Assembly: GCA_902464565.1 (NCBI GenBank)
Contig: CABQJV010000007.1
Span: 1 to 64,000, forward strand
Length of the DNA stretch: 64,000 nt
Direction: 5' to 3'
DNA from: an uncultured Collinsella sp.
GTDB taxonomy: Bacteria; Actinomycetota; Coriobacteriia; Coriobacteriales; Coriobacteriaceae
Each line of letters opens with the position of its first letter. Position 1 is the first letter of the stretch. Of this stretch, positions 9,233 to 16,667 are shown piece after piece. A program made the translations under genes and the position numbers. The notes below the pieces were generated by a model that saw only the letters and a program-made list of their open reading frames with translations, searched no databases and was not told the DNA's origin.

Positions 9233-9898
9233 TTGGAAGCGCATCATAAGCAGATAACCGTTTATTCAGAGTGTGCGGAAGGCGCGCCCGTCATCTACCT
9301 CCCCGTGGTTATGGGCGACGGTAGTGAAGTCTACGAGCGCTGCCGAGAGCTCGACTGCCCGCCGTTCACCCTTGTCGCCATTGGAGGGCTCGATTGGAAT
9401 CGCGAGCTGAGCCCCTGGGAATGCGACGGAGCTATACGAGATGCCGAGCCCTTTGGCGGACAGGCCGCTGGTTTTCTTGACGAGTTGTTGAAGCAGATAA
9501 TCCCCCAAGCCGAATCATCGCTCCCGCAACCGCCCGCCTGGCGCGGCGTTGCCGGCTACTCGTTGGCGGGTCTTTTTGCACTGTGGGCACTTTGGCAAAC
9601 AGATGTCTTTGAGCGCGTGGCGAGTGCATCGGGGTCGCTGTGGTTCCCCGGCTTTATCGACTACGCGCGCGAGCGCACGATGACGGCTACGCCCGACGCC
9701 GCCTATCTGTCGCTCGGTAAAAAGGAAACCAAGACGCCCAACCGCATGATGCGGCACGTACTCGACGACACGCGCGCGATGGAAGAGCTGTTTATCGAGC
9801 GCGACATCCCAACAACGCTGGAGCTCAACCCCGGCAATCATTTTGCCCAAACTGACCTGCGCATGGCGCGCGGCATCCACTGGATACTGACGCATTAA
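9233..9898 (+). CDS. putative esterase, alpha/beta hydrolase fold
   Basis: About 221 residues. The nucleophile elbow GYSLAG and a late GNHF histidine, with SASGSLWFPGF in between, fit the esterase D / PF00756-like alpha/beta hydrolases (Fes/IroE/esterase D type). No signal peptide. The start is uncertain: TTG 9233 begins near where homology should, while an in-frame GTG at 9185 gives 16 more residues; neither has a strong ribosome binding site. Substrate unknown; siderophore or S-formylglutathione hydrolysis cannot be separated here. Confidence 0.75.
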   Translation: MEAHHKQITVYSECAEGAPVIYLPVVMGDGSEVYERCRELDCPPFTLVAIGGLDWNRELSPWECDGAIRDAEPFGGQAAGFLDELLKQIIPQAESSLPQPPAWRGVAGYSLAGLFALWALWQTDVFERVASASGSLWFPGFIDYARERTMTATPDAAYLSLGKKETKTPNRMMRHVLDDTRAMEELFIERDIPTTLELNPGNHFAQTDLRMARGIHWILTH

Positions 9899-9940
9899 AA
9901 ATGGCGTCCACGCGTACATACGCATGGACGCCATTTTTAA
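9895..9940. terminator. bidirectional terminator
   Basis: Perfect 16-bp inverted repeat (TTAAAAATGGCGTCCA and its complement) with A/T runs on both outer sides, serving the esterase gene and the minus-strand methyltransferase unit. Confidence 0.85.
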
Positions 9941-9958
9941 TTTGGCTGAACGCAGCTA

Positions 9959-10012
9959 CTATTCGACAGTCTCCTCGAGTTCAGATACGGTGGGCGTCGA
10001 GAGCTGGGGCAT
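9959..10012 (-). CDS. possible 17-residue peptide
   Basis: ATG 10012 is preceded by AAAGGA at 5 nt and encodes MPQLSTPTVSELEETVE, then two stop codons and the strong terminator. It lies 123 nt past the end of the MetE-like gene in the same direction. The only support is the ribosome binding site and position; it could be the remnant of a lost gene or chance. Confidence 0.25.
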   Translation of the reverse strand: MPQLSTPTVSELEETVE

Positions 10013-10135
10013 GGATGTCCTTTCATGATGGAAGGGCGATCAGGCATATCGGATAACCTGCCCGAACGATACGATCCGAACCATTGTACGTGATACGCAA
10101 TGTCTCGCGCGCGCCGCCACCTGCAAACGGTAGCG

Positions 10136-11269
10136 TTACTTCCAAACGCGCTCGGCAATGCGCTTGACCAGCGCGATCTTCGCCCACTGCTCGTCCTCGG
10201 TCAGCTTGTTGCCAATCTCGCAGCTGGCAAAGCCGCACTGGGGCGACAGGTACAGGTTCTCGAGCGGCACATACTTTGCGGCCTCGTGGATACGTTCGAC
10301 GATAACGTCCTCGTCCTCAAGCTCAGCCGCCTTGGTGGTCACCAGGCCCAGCACGACCTTCTTGCCGGGAGCAACGTACTTGAGCGGCTCAAAGCCACCG
10401 GCGCGTGGCGTATCGAACTCAAGGTAGAACGCGTCGACGTTCTCATGTGCGAACAGGTACGGCGCAATGGGATCGTAAGCACCCTCGAAGGCATACGTGG
10501 AGTGATAGTTGCCGCGGCACACGTGCGTGTTGATAACCAGATCGTCGGGCTTGCCCGCGATGGCGGCATTGTTGAGCGCCACGCCCAGCTCGCTCACCTT
10601 TTGCAGGTCAACCGGGCTCATGCCGGTCTTGGACACAAAGTCGGTATCGCAATAGATGCCCCAGGTGCAGTCATCAAATTGGATGTTGCGGCAGCCTGCT
10701 GCGTACAGGTCGGCGATCACCGTGCGATAAGCGGCCGCAATGGCGTCGGCAAGTTCCTCATCGGTCTTATAGACAGCGCGCAAGCTCTCCTGCTGGCCGT
10801 CGCAGCGATCGAGCGTGACCTCAGAGAACGTCTGGATCGGCGCCGGAATGGTCTGGCGTGCGACCTGGCCCTCCCCCTCAAGCGCCTTGACGAACTTAAA
10901 ATGCTCGACGAACGGGTGGTTCTCGCCGCTAATGGGACCAGTAACCACGGCGGTGTCGGCCGTCGTCTCCTCATCATGGAACATATAACCCGTGCGTGAG
11001 GTGCGGCGCTCAATGCCGTTGAGGCCCCACATAAAATCGAGGTGCCAGTAGCTGCGGCGGAACTCGCCATCGGTGATCACCTGCAGGCCGGCGGCCTTCT
11101 GCTTGGCCACCAAATCGCGAATGGCATCGTCCTCGACGGCCTTAAGGCCGGAAGCGTCGAGTTTACCCGCGACATAGGCGGCACGGGCGTCCTTTACAGC
11201 CTGCGGACGAAGAAAGCTGCCGACGATATCGGCGCGAAACGGCGCGTTCGGTTGAATCGAAGTGCTCAT
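10136..11269 (-). CDS. MetE-like C-terminal domain methyltransferase (YxjG/YxjH type)
   Basis: 377 residues matching only the catalytic half of cobalamin-independent methionine synthase. Zinc ligands are visible: His and Cys in NTHVCRGN, Glu in YLEFD, Cys in SPQCGF. Proteins of this size (YxjG/YxjH, core-MetE) are thought to make methionine from homocysteine using a methyl donor other than the triglutamyl folate, or a related thiol. Start ATG 11269 has AAGGGAG 6 nt upstream. A LysR-type box and a 14-bp palindrome lie in the leader, and a LysR gene is the next gene upstream on the same strand, suggesting direct control. Confidence 0.88.
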   Translation of the reverse strand: MSTSIQPNAPFRADIVGSFLRPQAVKDARAAYVAGKLDASGLKAVEDDAIRDLVAKQKAAGLQVITDGEFRRSYWHLDFMWGLNGIERRTSRTGYMFHDEETTADTAVVTGPISGENHPFVEHFKFVKALEGEGQVARQTIPAPIQTFSEVTLDRCDGQQESLRAVYKTDEELADAIAAAYRTVIADLYAAGCRNIQFDDCTWGIYCDTDFVSKTGMSPVDLQKVSELGVALNNAAIAGKPDDLVINTHVCRGNYHSTYAFEGAYDPIAPYLFAHENVDAFYLEFDTPRAGGFEPLKYVAPGKKVVLGLVTTKAAELEDEDVIVERIHEAAKYVPLENLYLSPQCGFASCEIGNKLTEDEQWAKIALVKRIAERVWK

Positions 11270-11309
11270 AGATATCTCCCTTTGCATTGGTTGCTTTACT
11301 GGGACAGAG

Positions 11310-11323
11310 TATGAGCGCTCATA
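11310..11323. promoter_or_regulatory. 14-bp palindrome upstream of MetE-like gene
   Basis: TATGAGCGCTCATA is a perfect palindrome 41 nt before the start codon; candidate operator. Confidence 0.4.
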
Positions 11324-11355
11324 TGACCATCGTAAAATATACGTTTATAACAGTT

Positions 11356-11378
11356 TGATATAGATGTTTCCTATATCA
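11356..11378. promoter_or_regulatory. LysR-type box (ATAG-N7-CTAT)
   Basis: Perfect 8-bp arms TGATATAG and CTATATCA with a 7-nt spacer give the T-N11-A geometry of LysR-type activator sites. It sits 87-109 nt upstream of the MetE-like gene and directly after the LysR gene. Confidence 0.6.
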
Positions 11379-11424
11379 GTCTGGACTGTCATAAAGAGAC
11401 TTGAACCGTGCGGAGCACAGCAGC

Positions 11425-12321
11425 CTAGATATGCTGACGAATCGCGTCGATATAGGCCCGACCGTAGCGCGTAAGCGTCGTGTTCTTGCGCGTGATGATG
11501 CCAATCTCCATGTACTCGTCCACGTCGAGCGGAATCGAGATAATGCCGGGGCCGTTGAGCTCGTGGCTGATCACGCCCGAGCATACCGTGTAGCCGTTGA
11601 GGCCCATGGCCAAATTGAACAACGTCGCACGGTCGCGCACGCGGATATTTTTGCGACGCTCGAACGTCGAGGTCAGCTCCTCGGAATAGTAAAACGAGTT
11701 GTAGCTGCCCTGCTCGTAGGACAGGAACGGGTAGTCTTCCAGATCCTCGAGCGTCACGCTGGAGCGGTCCGCCAGCGGATGGTCGGCGCAGACGAAGACA
11801 TGCGGCGTGGCGCAGAAGAGTCCTTCGAACACGAGCTCGTTGGCCACCAGCATGCGCTCGATGACCTCGCGGTTATGCTCGGATAAGTACAGGATGCCCA
11901 GTTCGCTTTTCATATGCGCGACATCCTCGATAATCTCGTGAGTCTGCTCCTCGCGCAGGGTGAAGTCGTAACGCGCGGCATCGAACTCGCGGATCACGTC
12001 GACAAACGCGTTGACGGCAAAGGAATAATGCTGGCAGCTCACACTAAAGTGCGGCACCTGCTCGGATGCGCCCTTGTACTTGCCCTCGAGCAGGTCGGCC
12101 TGGTCGAGTACCTGGCGCGCATAGCCCAAGAAGGTCTCGCCTTCCTCGGACACAATGACGCCCTTGTTGGTGCGCTCAAAGATGTGCACACCCATCTCGT
12201 TTTCGAGATCGCGAATCGACGCGGTAATCGAAGGCTGCGACACAAAGAGACGGCGCGAGGCTTCGGTAATGCTGCCGCATTCGGCAACTTTGACGACATA
12301 TCTGAGCTGCTGGAGCTTCAT
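11425..12321 (-). CDS. LysR family transcriptional regulator (CysB/CysL-like N-terminus)
   Basis: 298 residues: HTH at about 18-37 (SITEASRRLFVSQPSITASI) and an effector-binding domain ending near the C-terminus. Start ATG 12321 has AAGGAG upstream; homology does not extend into the open frame before it. It lies 10 nt after the HAD phosphatase gene, so the two are co-transcribed, and directly upstream of the MetE-like gene that carries a LysR-type box. Control of sulfur/methionine metabolism is inferred from this context. Confidence 0.9.
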   Translation of the reverse strand: MKLQQLRYVVKVAECGSITEASRRLFVSQPSITASIRDLENEMGVHIFERTNKGVIVSEEGETFLGYARQVLDQADLLEGKYKGASEQVPHFSVSCQHYSFAVNAFVDVIREFDAARYDFTLREEQTHEIIEDVAHMKSELGILYLSEHNREVIERMLVANELVFEGLFCATPHVFVCADHPLADRSSVTLEDLEDYPFLSYEQGSYNSFYYSEELTSTFERRKNIRVRDRATLFNLAMGLNGYTVCSGVISHELNGPGIISIPLDVDEYMEIGIITRKNTTLTRYGRAYIDAIRQHI

Positions 12322-12331
12322 GGCTGTCTCC

Positions 12332-13240
12332 TTAGCTGTTCGCGAAATTCGCGTCGGCTGCACCCTCCTGACGCATAAACGGCGGCATCTCCCCCGTCGC
12401 GGCGCAGGCGGCAATCTGATGCAGAGCCCCGGCGACCGCATCATCTGCCGCGGCGCCGATATGCCAGCGCGCGGCAGCCGTGACGGCCTCATTGGCATTG
12501 GCGACTGCAACGGAGTTGGGAACGGCATCGATCATGGGCAGATCGTTATCGGAATCGCCAAATACGGCCACCTCGTCGGGCGTCAGGCCCAAGGCGCGCG
12601 CCAGCTCCAGCGCAGCGCAGCCCTTGTCCCAACCATCCGGAAGGATGTCGAACAGGCGCACTCGGTTGTTGGGAAACACAAGCGAGAGTTCGGGCACCTC
12701 AACGGCAACGCGCTCGCGTAGCTCCGCGAGCTCCTCACGCGAACGGGCACTCCAGATATTCGCCTTAAACACCGGCGCGCCATCGACGACGGGACGACAC
12801 GGGGCCTCTTCGCCTTTGAGCCACGCATTGCCGCCCGACTCCATAGCGCGACGCGCACGCTCGGGATTGCTCGTCACGCAATAGGCATCGTTGCCCCAAA
12901 AGTCATCGCCCAGGCTGTAGACTTTTAGAAATGTATCGTCGGTCTCTTGCTCCAGATAGTCAGCCAAACGCATCAGAGCATCGTTGTCGATTGCGCGCGA
13001 AGCGACTACTTCGCCGTCGACAAACATCACCTGGCCGTTACAGAACGCACCGGTCGAAAAACACTCGGAACGGTTTTTGAACATCCAGCCCATCGCGGAC
13101 GGCTGACGACCCGAAACCGGCCCAAAGTGCAGACCCGCCGCCTGCATGGCATGAATACCCTCAATGGCGTAGTCGCTGGCGCCGTCATGCCCGGCTGGAA
13201 TCAGTGTATCGTCCATATCGGTCAGCACAAGTTTAATCAT
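12332..13240 (-). CDS. HAD superfamily phosphatase (Cof type)
   Basis: 302-residue haloacid dehalogenase-like hydrolase with the four motifs: DMDDT near the N-terminus (nucleophile Asp), SGR, the lysine in GWDKG, and GDSDNDLPM for Mg2+. A large C2-type cap lies between residues 80 and 190, as in the Cof/sugar phosphatase class. Probably removes phosphate from a sugar phosphate or a cofactor precursor. First gene of a two-gene unit with the LysR regulator. Ribosome binding site GGGGG close to the start. Confidence 0.88.
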   Translation of the reverse strand: MIKLVLTDMDDTLIPAGHDGASDYAIEGIHAMQAAGLHFGPVSGRQPSAMGWMFKNRSECFSTGAFCNGQVMFVDGEVVASRAIDNDALMRLADYLEQETDDTFLKVYSLGDDFWGNDAYCVTSNPERARRAMESGGNAWLKGEEAPCRPVVDGAPVFKANIWSARSREELAELRERVAVEVPELSLVFPNNRVRLFDILPDGWDKGCAALELARALGLTPDEVAVFGDSDNDLPMIDAVPNSVAVANANEAVTAAARWHIGAAADDAVAGALHQIAACAATGEMPPFMRQEGAADANFANS

Positions 13241-13277
13241 AAGGCCCCCATTCGTATCGGTCCTACCTATTGTAACG

Positions 13278-13312
13278 ACCTGCCAAAATAAACCTGTCCC
13301 TTTTTGGCAGGT
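13278..13312. repeat. CTGTCC-loop hairpin, copy 1
   Basis: Stem ACCTGCCAAAA / TTTTGGCAGGT (11 bp) with a loop containing AAACCTGTCCC. Member of a dispersed family in this window; the closest relative is at 33885-33921. Confidence 0.75.
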
Positions 13313-13336
13313 GCGCTAGTATAGGGAACAACAGAT

Positions 13337-13433
13337 TCGATGCGGGAGTGCCGGCGGTGCAAACCACAAGGCTGAGAGGGCAATGGGCCCAATCCTTTGA
13401 ACCTGTCAGTTAATGCTGGCGTAGGGAGCATGC
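13337..13433 (+). promoter_or_regulatory. TPP riboswitch (THI element)
   Basis: Contains the conserved thi-box parts in order: GCGGGAGTGCC, the CTGAGAGGG box, CCTTTGAACCTG and GTTAATGCTGGCGTAGGGA. P1 closes by pairing ATGC near 13340 with GCAT near 13428. Binding of thiamine pyrophosphate should stop expression of the thiamine salvage genes downstream. Confidence 0.95.
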
Positions 13434-13442
13434 CGCCTTTAC

Positions 13443-13473
13443 AGGGGCGCTGTCTATGCACAGCGCCCCTTTT
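13443..13473 (+). terminator. riboswitch-controlled terminator
   Basis: GGGGCGCTG / CAGCGCCCC stem followed by TTTT, 10 nt after the TPP aptamer and 23 nt before thiM. It is the expression platform: ligand-bound aptamer permits this terminator. Confidence 0.85.
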
Positions 13474-13495
13474 CTATGCCAAGGAGGCATGTGCA

Positions 13496-14335
13496 GTGAT
13501 TGATTCGGAACAGCTTAAGCAAAATGTGGTCAAGGCCGTGGAGGAGATTCGCGCCACCAATCCGATGGCAGGCTCCATCACCAACACGGTGACGATCGAC
13601 TTTGTCGCCAACGCGCAGCTCGCCGTGGGCGGATCGGCCGCCATGGTCTATCTGCCCGACGAGGGCGAGGCGCTCGTTGCCGGCGGCGGCGCCATCTATC
13701 TCAACATGGGCACGCTCTTCCCCATCTACGAGCAGACGATTCCCCGCGCGGCGAAGGCGGCACACGACGCCGGCAAGCCCTGGGTGCTCGATCCGGTGGG
13801 CCTGGGCATCGGTAGTCTGCGCACCCAGTTGGTAAACGAGCTCAAGCAGTATAAGCCCGCCATCGTGCGCGGCAACGCCTCCGAGATCATCGCGCTCGCT
13901 GGCCTATGGGGTCTTGAGGGCGAGGCGGCCGATCTGAACCGCGTACGCGGTGTCGATACCACCGACACGGTAGACGCCGCCCGCAATGCCGCGGTGGCGC
14001 TCGCCCGCTACACCGGTGGCGCCGTAGTCGTCTCGGGCGAAGTCGACCTGATCACCGACGGCACGACCGTGGCCAAGTCCCACGGCGGCAGCCCGCTCAT
14101 GTCCAAGATCACCGGCTGCGGCTGCTCGCAGGGCGGCGTGCTGGCCGTGTATGCCTGCGCCGCCGATCCGTTTACGGCAGCCGTCTGCGGTACCGCCGTC
14201 TACAACGTCGCTGGCACGCGTGCTGCCGCCGTCGCCGATGCCCCGGCGAGCTTTAAGGTCGCCTTTATCGATGAGCTCTACCGCGCGACCGCCCAAGACA
14301 TCGCCGATAACCGACTCGAGCTCGAGGAGGCATAG
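13496..14335 (+). CDS. thiM: hydroxyethylthiazole kinase
   Basis: 279 residues. Phosphorylates 4-methyl-5-(2-hydroxyethyl)thiazole in thiamine salvage. Family segments: PMAGSITNTVTIDFVAN, PWVLDPVGLG, IVRGNASEI and the anion-hole/catalytic ITGCGCSQGG. GTG 13496 is the only start in frame placed properly after AAGGAGG (8 nt). First gene of the TPP-riboswitch operon; its stop lies 3 nt before the next gene. Confidence 0.96.
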   Translation: MIDSEQLKQNVVKAVEEIRATNPMAGSITNTVTIDFVANAQLAVGGSAAMVYLPDEGEALVAGGGAIYLNMGTLFPIYEQTIPRAAKAAHDAGKPWVLDPVGLGIGSLRTQLVNELKQYKPAIVRGNASEIIALAGLWGLEGEAADLNRVRGVDTTDTVDAARNAAVALARYTGGAVVVSGEVDLITDGTTVAKSHGGSPLMSKITGCGCSQGGVLAVYACAADPFTAAVCGTAVYNVAGTRAAAVADAPASFKVAFIDELYRATAQDIADNRLELEEA

Positions 14336-14338
14336 GCC

Positions 14339-14680
14339 ATGTCCGAGCCCACAACCAATACCGGCATGAACACGCTCGTCGCCGTGGCCATCGCCCCGTG
14401 CGGCACCGGCGATGAGCTCTCCGCCGAGGTCGCCGAGGTCGTGCGCGTCATACGCGAGAGCGGCCTTCCCAACCGCACCACCTCGATGTTCACCGAGATC
14501 GAGGGCGACTGGGACGAGGTCATGCAGGTCGTGCGCGACGCAACCTTTGTGTTGGCGAGCAAGGGCATCCGCACCGAAGTCGTACTCAAAGCCGATATCC
14601 GGCCCGGATTTACCGGCACCATGACCGGCAAGCTCGAGCGCATGGAAGCACAGATCAAGAAGCAGGAGGAAGCACGATGA
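14339..14680 (+). CDS. MTH1187/YkoF-family thiamine-binding protein
   Basis: 113 residues of the PF01910 type: ferredoxin-like fold with IAPCGTG near the N-terminus and TSMFTEIEGDWDEVMQVV in the middle. Members bind thiamine or its hydroxymethylpyrimidine part. It sits between thiM and thiE and overlaps thiE by 4 nt, so it is translated with them and likely hands over or buffers intermediates. Confidence 0.88.
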   Translation: MSEPTTNTGMNTLVAVAIAPCGTGDELSAEVAEVVRVIRESGLPNRTTSMFTEIEGDWDEVMQVVRDATFVLASKGIRTEVVLKADIRPGFTGTMTGKLERMEAQIKKQEEAR

Positions 14681-15372
14681 GCATCCGCGACAACCTTGAT
14701 ATCTCGGCCTATCTGGTACTCGGCCCCGAAAACACGCTCGGGCGCCCCGTGGGCGATGTGGTGGCCCAGGCGCTCGACGCCGGCTTTACCTGCATCCAGG
14801 TGCGCTCCAAGGTGGCAAGCGCCCGCGAGATCATCGCGCTGACCGGCGATGCCGCGCAGGCAATCGCTCAGGCCGGCAAGACCGGTCAGGTCGCCTTGCT
14901 GATCGACGACCGTCTGGACTGTGTGCTTGCCGCACGCGAGCAGGGTATTGCTGTCGACGGCGTGCACGTGGGCCAAAGCGATATTCCCGTCGAGGTCTGT
15001 CGCAAGCTGCTGGGCCCCGACGCCATCGTGGGCCTTTCGGCCCGTTGTGAGGAGATGCTCGAGTACGTCAAGACCGCCGACATGAGCCTAGTCGACTACC
15101 TGGGCATCGGCCCACTCCACGAGACCGAGACTAAGCGCGACTGCGGACGCGCAGCCGACGGCTCTATCATCACCAAGAGCTTTGAGGACCTGGCCGCCCT
15201 CCATGCGGCAAGCCCCGTGCCCATCGTGGTGGGCGGCGGCGTCAAGACGGCCGACCTGCCGCAGCTCAAAGCCACCGGCGTCGATGGCTTCTTTGTGGTG
15301 AGCGCTGTCTGCAGTGCCGACGACCCCTACGCCGCGGCCAAGGAGCTTGTCGACACCTGGCAGCAGGCATAG
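14677..15372 (+). CDS. thiE: thiamine phosphate synthase
   Basis: 231-residue TIM barrel joining HMP-PP and thiazole phosphate to thiamine phosphate. Visible motifs: IDDRLD, GVHVGQSDIP, LGIGPLHETETK (substrate loop) and VVGGGVK near the phosphate site. Start ATG overlaps the previous gene's end (ATGA). With thiM it completes salvage from the thiazole; no thiD is present, so HMP kinase must come from elsewhere. Confidence 0.95.
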   Translation: MSIRDNLDISAYLVLGPENTLGRPVGDVVAQALDAGFTCIQVRSKVASAREIIALTGDAAQAIAQAGKTGQVALLIDDRLDCVLAAREQGIAVDGVHVGQSDIPVEVCRKLLGPDAIVGLSARCEEMLEYVKTADMSLVDYLGIGPLHETETKRDCGRAADGSIITKSFEDLAALHAASPVPIVVGGGVKTADLPQLKATGVDGFFVVSAVCSADDPYAAAKELVDTWQQA

Positions 15373-15415
15373 GCATAGGCCGAGCAGCTGATTCGCAGTC
15401 TCATATCTTCAGCAA

Positions 15416-15462
15416 TGGAAAACGCATCCCAGTTTGGACCTCCATTCCGGGATGCGCTTTCC
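15416..15462. terminator. terminator between thiE and the patatin gene
   Basis: Stem GGAAAACGCATCCC / GGGATGCGCTTTCC with one mismatch, shared by the convergent genes. Confidence 0.75.
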
Positions 15463-15473
15463 ACATGCGACCC

Positions 15474-16343
15474 TTACCCCGCCAGATACGCTTCCAACGC
15501 CGGCAAGGTTGCCTCCGCATCGCGGCGACCAATCTGATAGATGCGCTCGAGCTCATCGGGCTCGCGGCACAGCGACGGCACTTTCACCGATTCGCTCGGA
15601 CGCACCACAAAGATATCGCCGGCGGCCTCACGACGTGCCAGGTCATCGAGCGTGGCATTGTAGACCTCATGCCGATGCTCGAGCGCTGCGACAAACTCCG
15701 GATAGTGATGGAACACGCGACGCAGCATGGGCATCACGCTGTTGGGCTGCTTCACAAAGCCCGCCGGCTGCGTGAGCACCACGATATTGCGGTCATACCC
15801 CTGCGCAAACAGCCATGCACTGGGAATAGAATCAGCAACGCCACCATCCAGATACTTATGCCCGTCAATAGCAACGGGACGCGTCGCCACAGGAATAGCA
15901 GACGACGCCCGGATCCACTCGATATCGTGCTCATCGCCATAGGGCAGGTCGTGGTAGACGGCCTTGCCCGTCTCGATATCGGTACAAACGCACGTAAACC
16001 GCATGGGGCAGGCGCGATATGTCTCCAAATCGATGGGATCGCGCTCGATGGGCACCTCGTGATAGGCAAAATCGGCATTGAACATATCGCCGGTCCGCAG
16101 CCAGCTTGCTACACCCGCATAGCGCTTATCGGCACAATAGGCCTTGTTATAGCGAATGGCGCGGCCGATCTGGCGCGATTTAAAGTTGTAGCCAAACGCC
16201 GCGCCCGCCGAGACACCCACCATATGGTCGCAAGTTAAGCCGTGCTCCATCCAAACGTCGAGCACGCCCGCCGTATACATACCGCGGTAGCCGCCTCCCT
16301 CGAGTGCCAGCCCCACCGTGCGCGTCGTATTTGACTGTGCCAT
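15474..16343 (-). CDS. patatin-like phospholipase
   Basis: 289-residue Ser-Asp dyad lipase of the YjjU/RssA-like bacterial patatins. Oxyanion motif GGGYRG at 16-21, nucleophile Ser in GVSAGAAFG, and catalytic Asp in YLDGGVADS. No signal peptide or membrane span; it probably acts on membrane lipids from the cytoplasm. GGAG precedes the ATG. Single-gene unit. Confidence 0.9.
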   Translation of the reverse strand: MAQSNTTRTVGLALEGGGYRGMYTAGVLDVWMEHGLTCDHMVGVSAGAAFGYNFKSRQIGRAIRYNKAYCADKRYAGVASWLRTGDMFNADFAYHEVPIERDPIDLETYRACPMRFTCVCTDIETGKAVYHDLPYGDEHDIEWIRASSAIPVATRPVAIDGHKYLDGGVADSIPSAWLFAQGYDRNIVVLTQPAGFVKQPNSVMPMLRRVFHHYPEFVAALEHRHEVYNATLDDLARREAAGDIFVVRPSESVKVPSLCREPDELERIYQIGRRDAEATLPALEAYLAG

Positions 16344-16667
16344 GCGACCATCTCCGTCCCCGCAAATTCAAACGGAACAAGTATACCCGTCAACATATAT
16401 CGTCTCAGTCGCATTTTCATCGAACATCGCATCGTCGCGCCACCGCCTGTCGAACAATAGCCGCCCACAGCATGTGCACCCATATATAATTGTGTGCTGT
16501 TGTTTACACTACTCAGCTGTTATCAACAGCGAACATTAGCCGACAAATTAACTCAACAACGCAGCAAGGCGGGGGCCTGGATACACGCAAAACGCCGAGC
16601 AACGACGCGTGTACACAACAAACTCGCCCGACGCAATCCGCCCCGACCTCAGAAAGCCGCTTAGAAC
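16344..16667. other. intergenic region before the GGDEF-EAL gene
   Basis: 324 bp, AT-richer than its neighbours, divergent promoter region between the patatin and GGDEF-EAL genes. The only structure seen is the small palindrome GCTGTT-ATC-AACAGC at 16516-16530. No c-di-GMP riboswitch core or small gene recognised. Confidence 0.6.
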
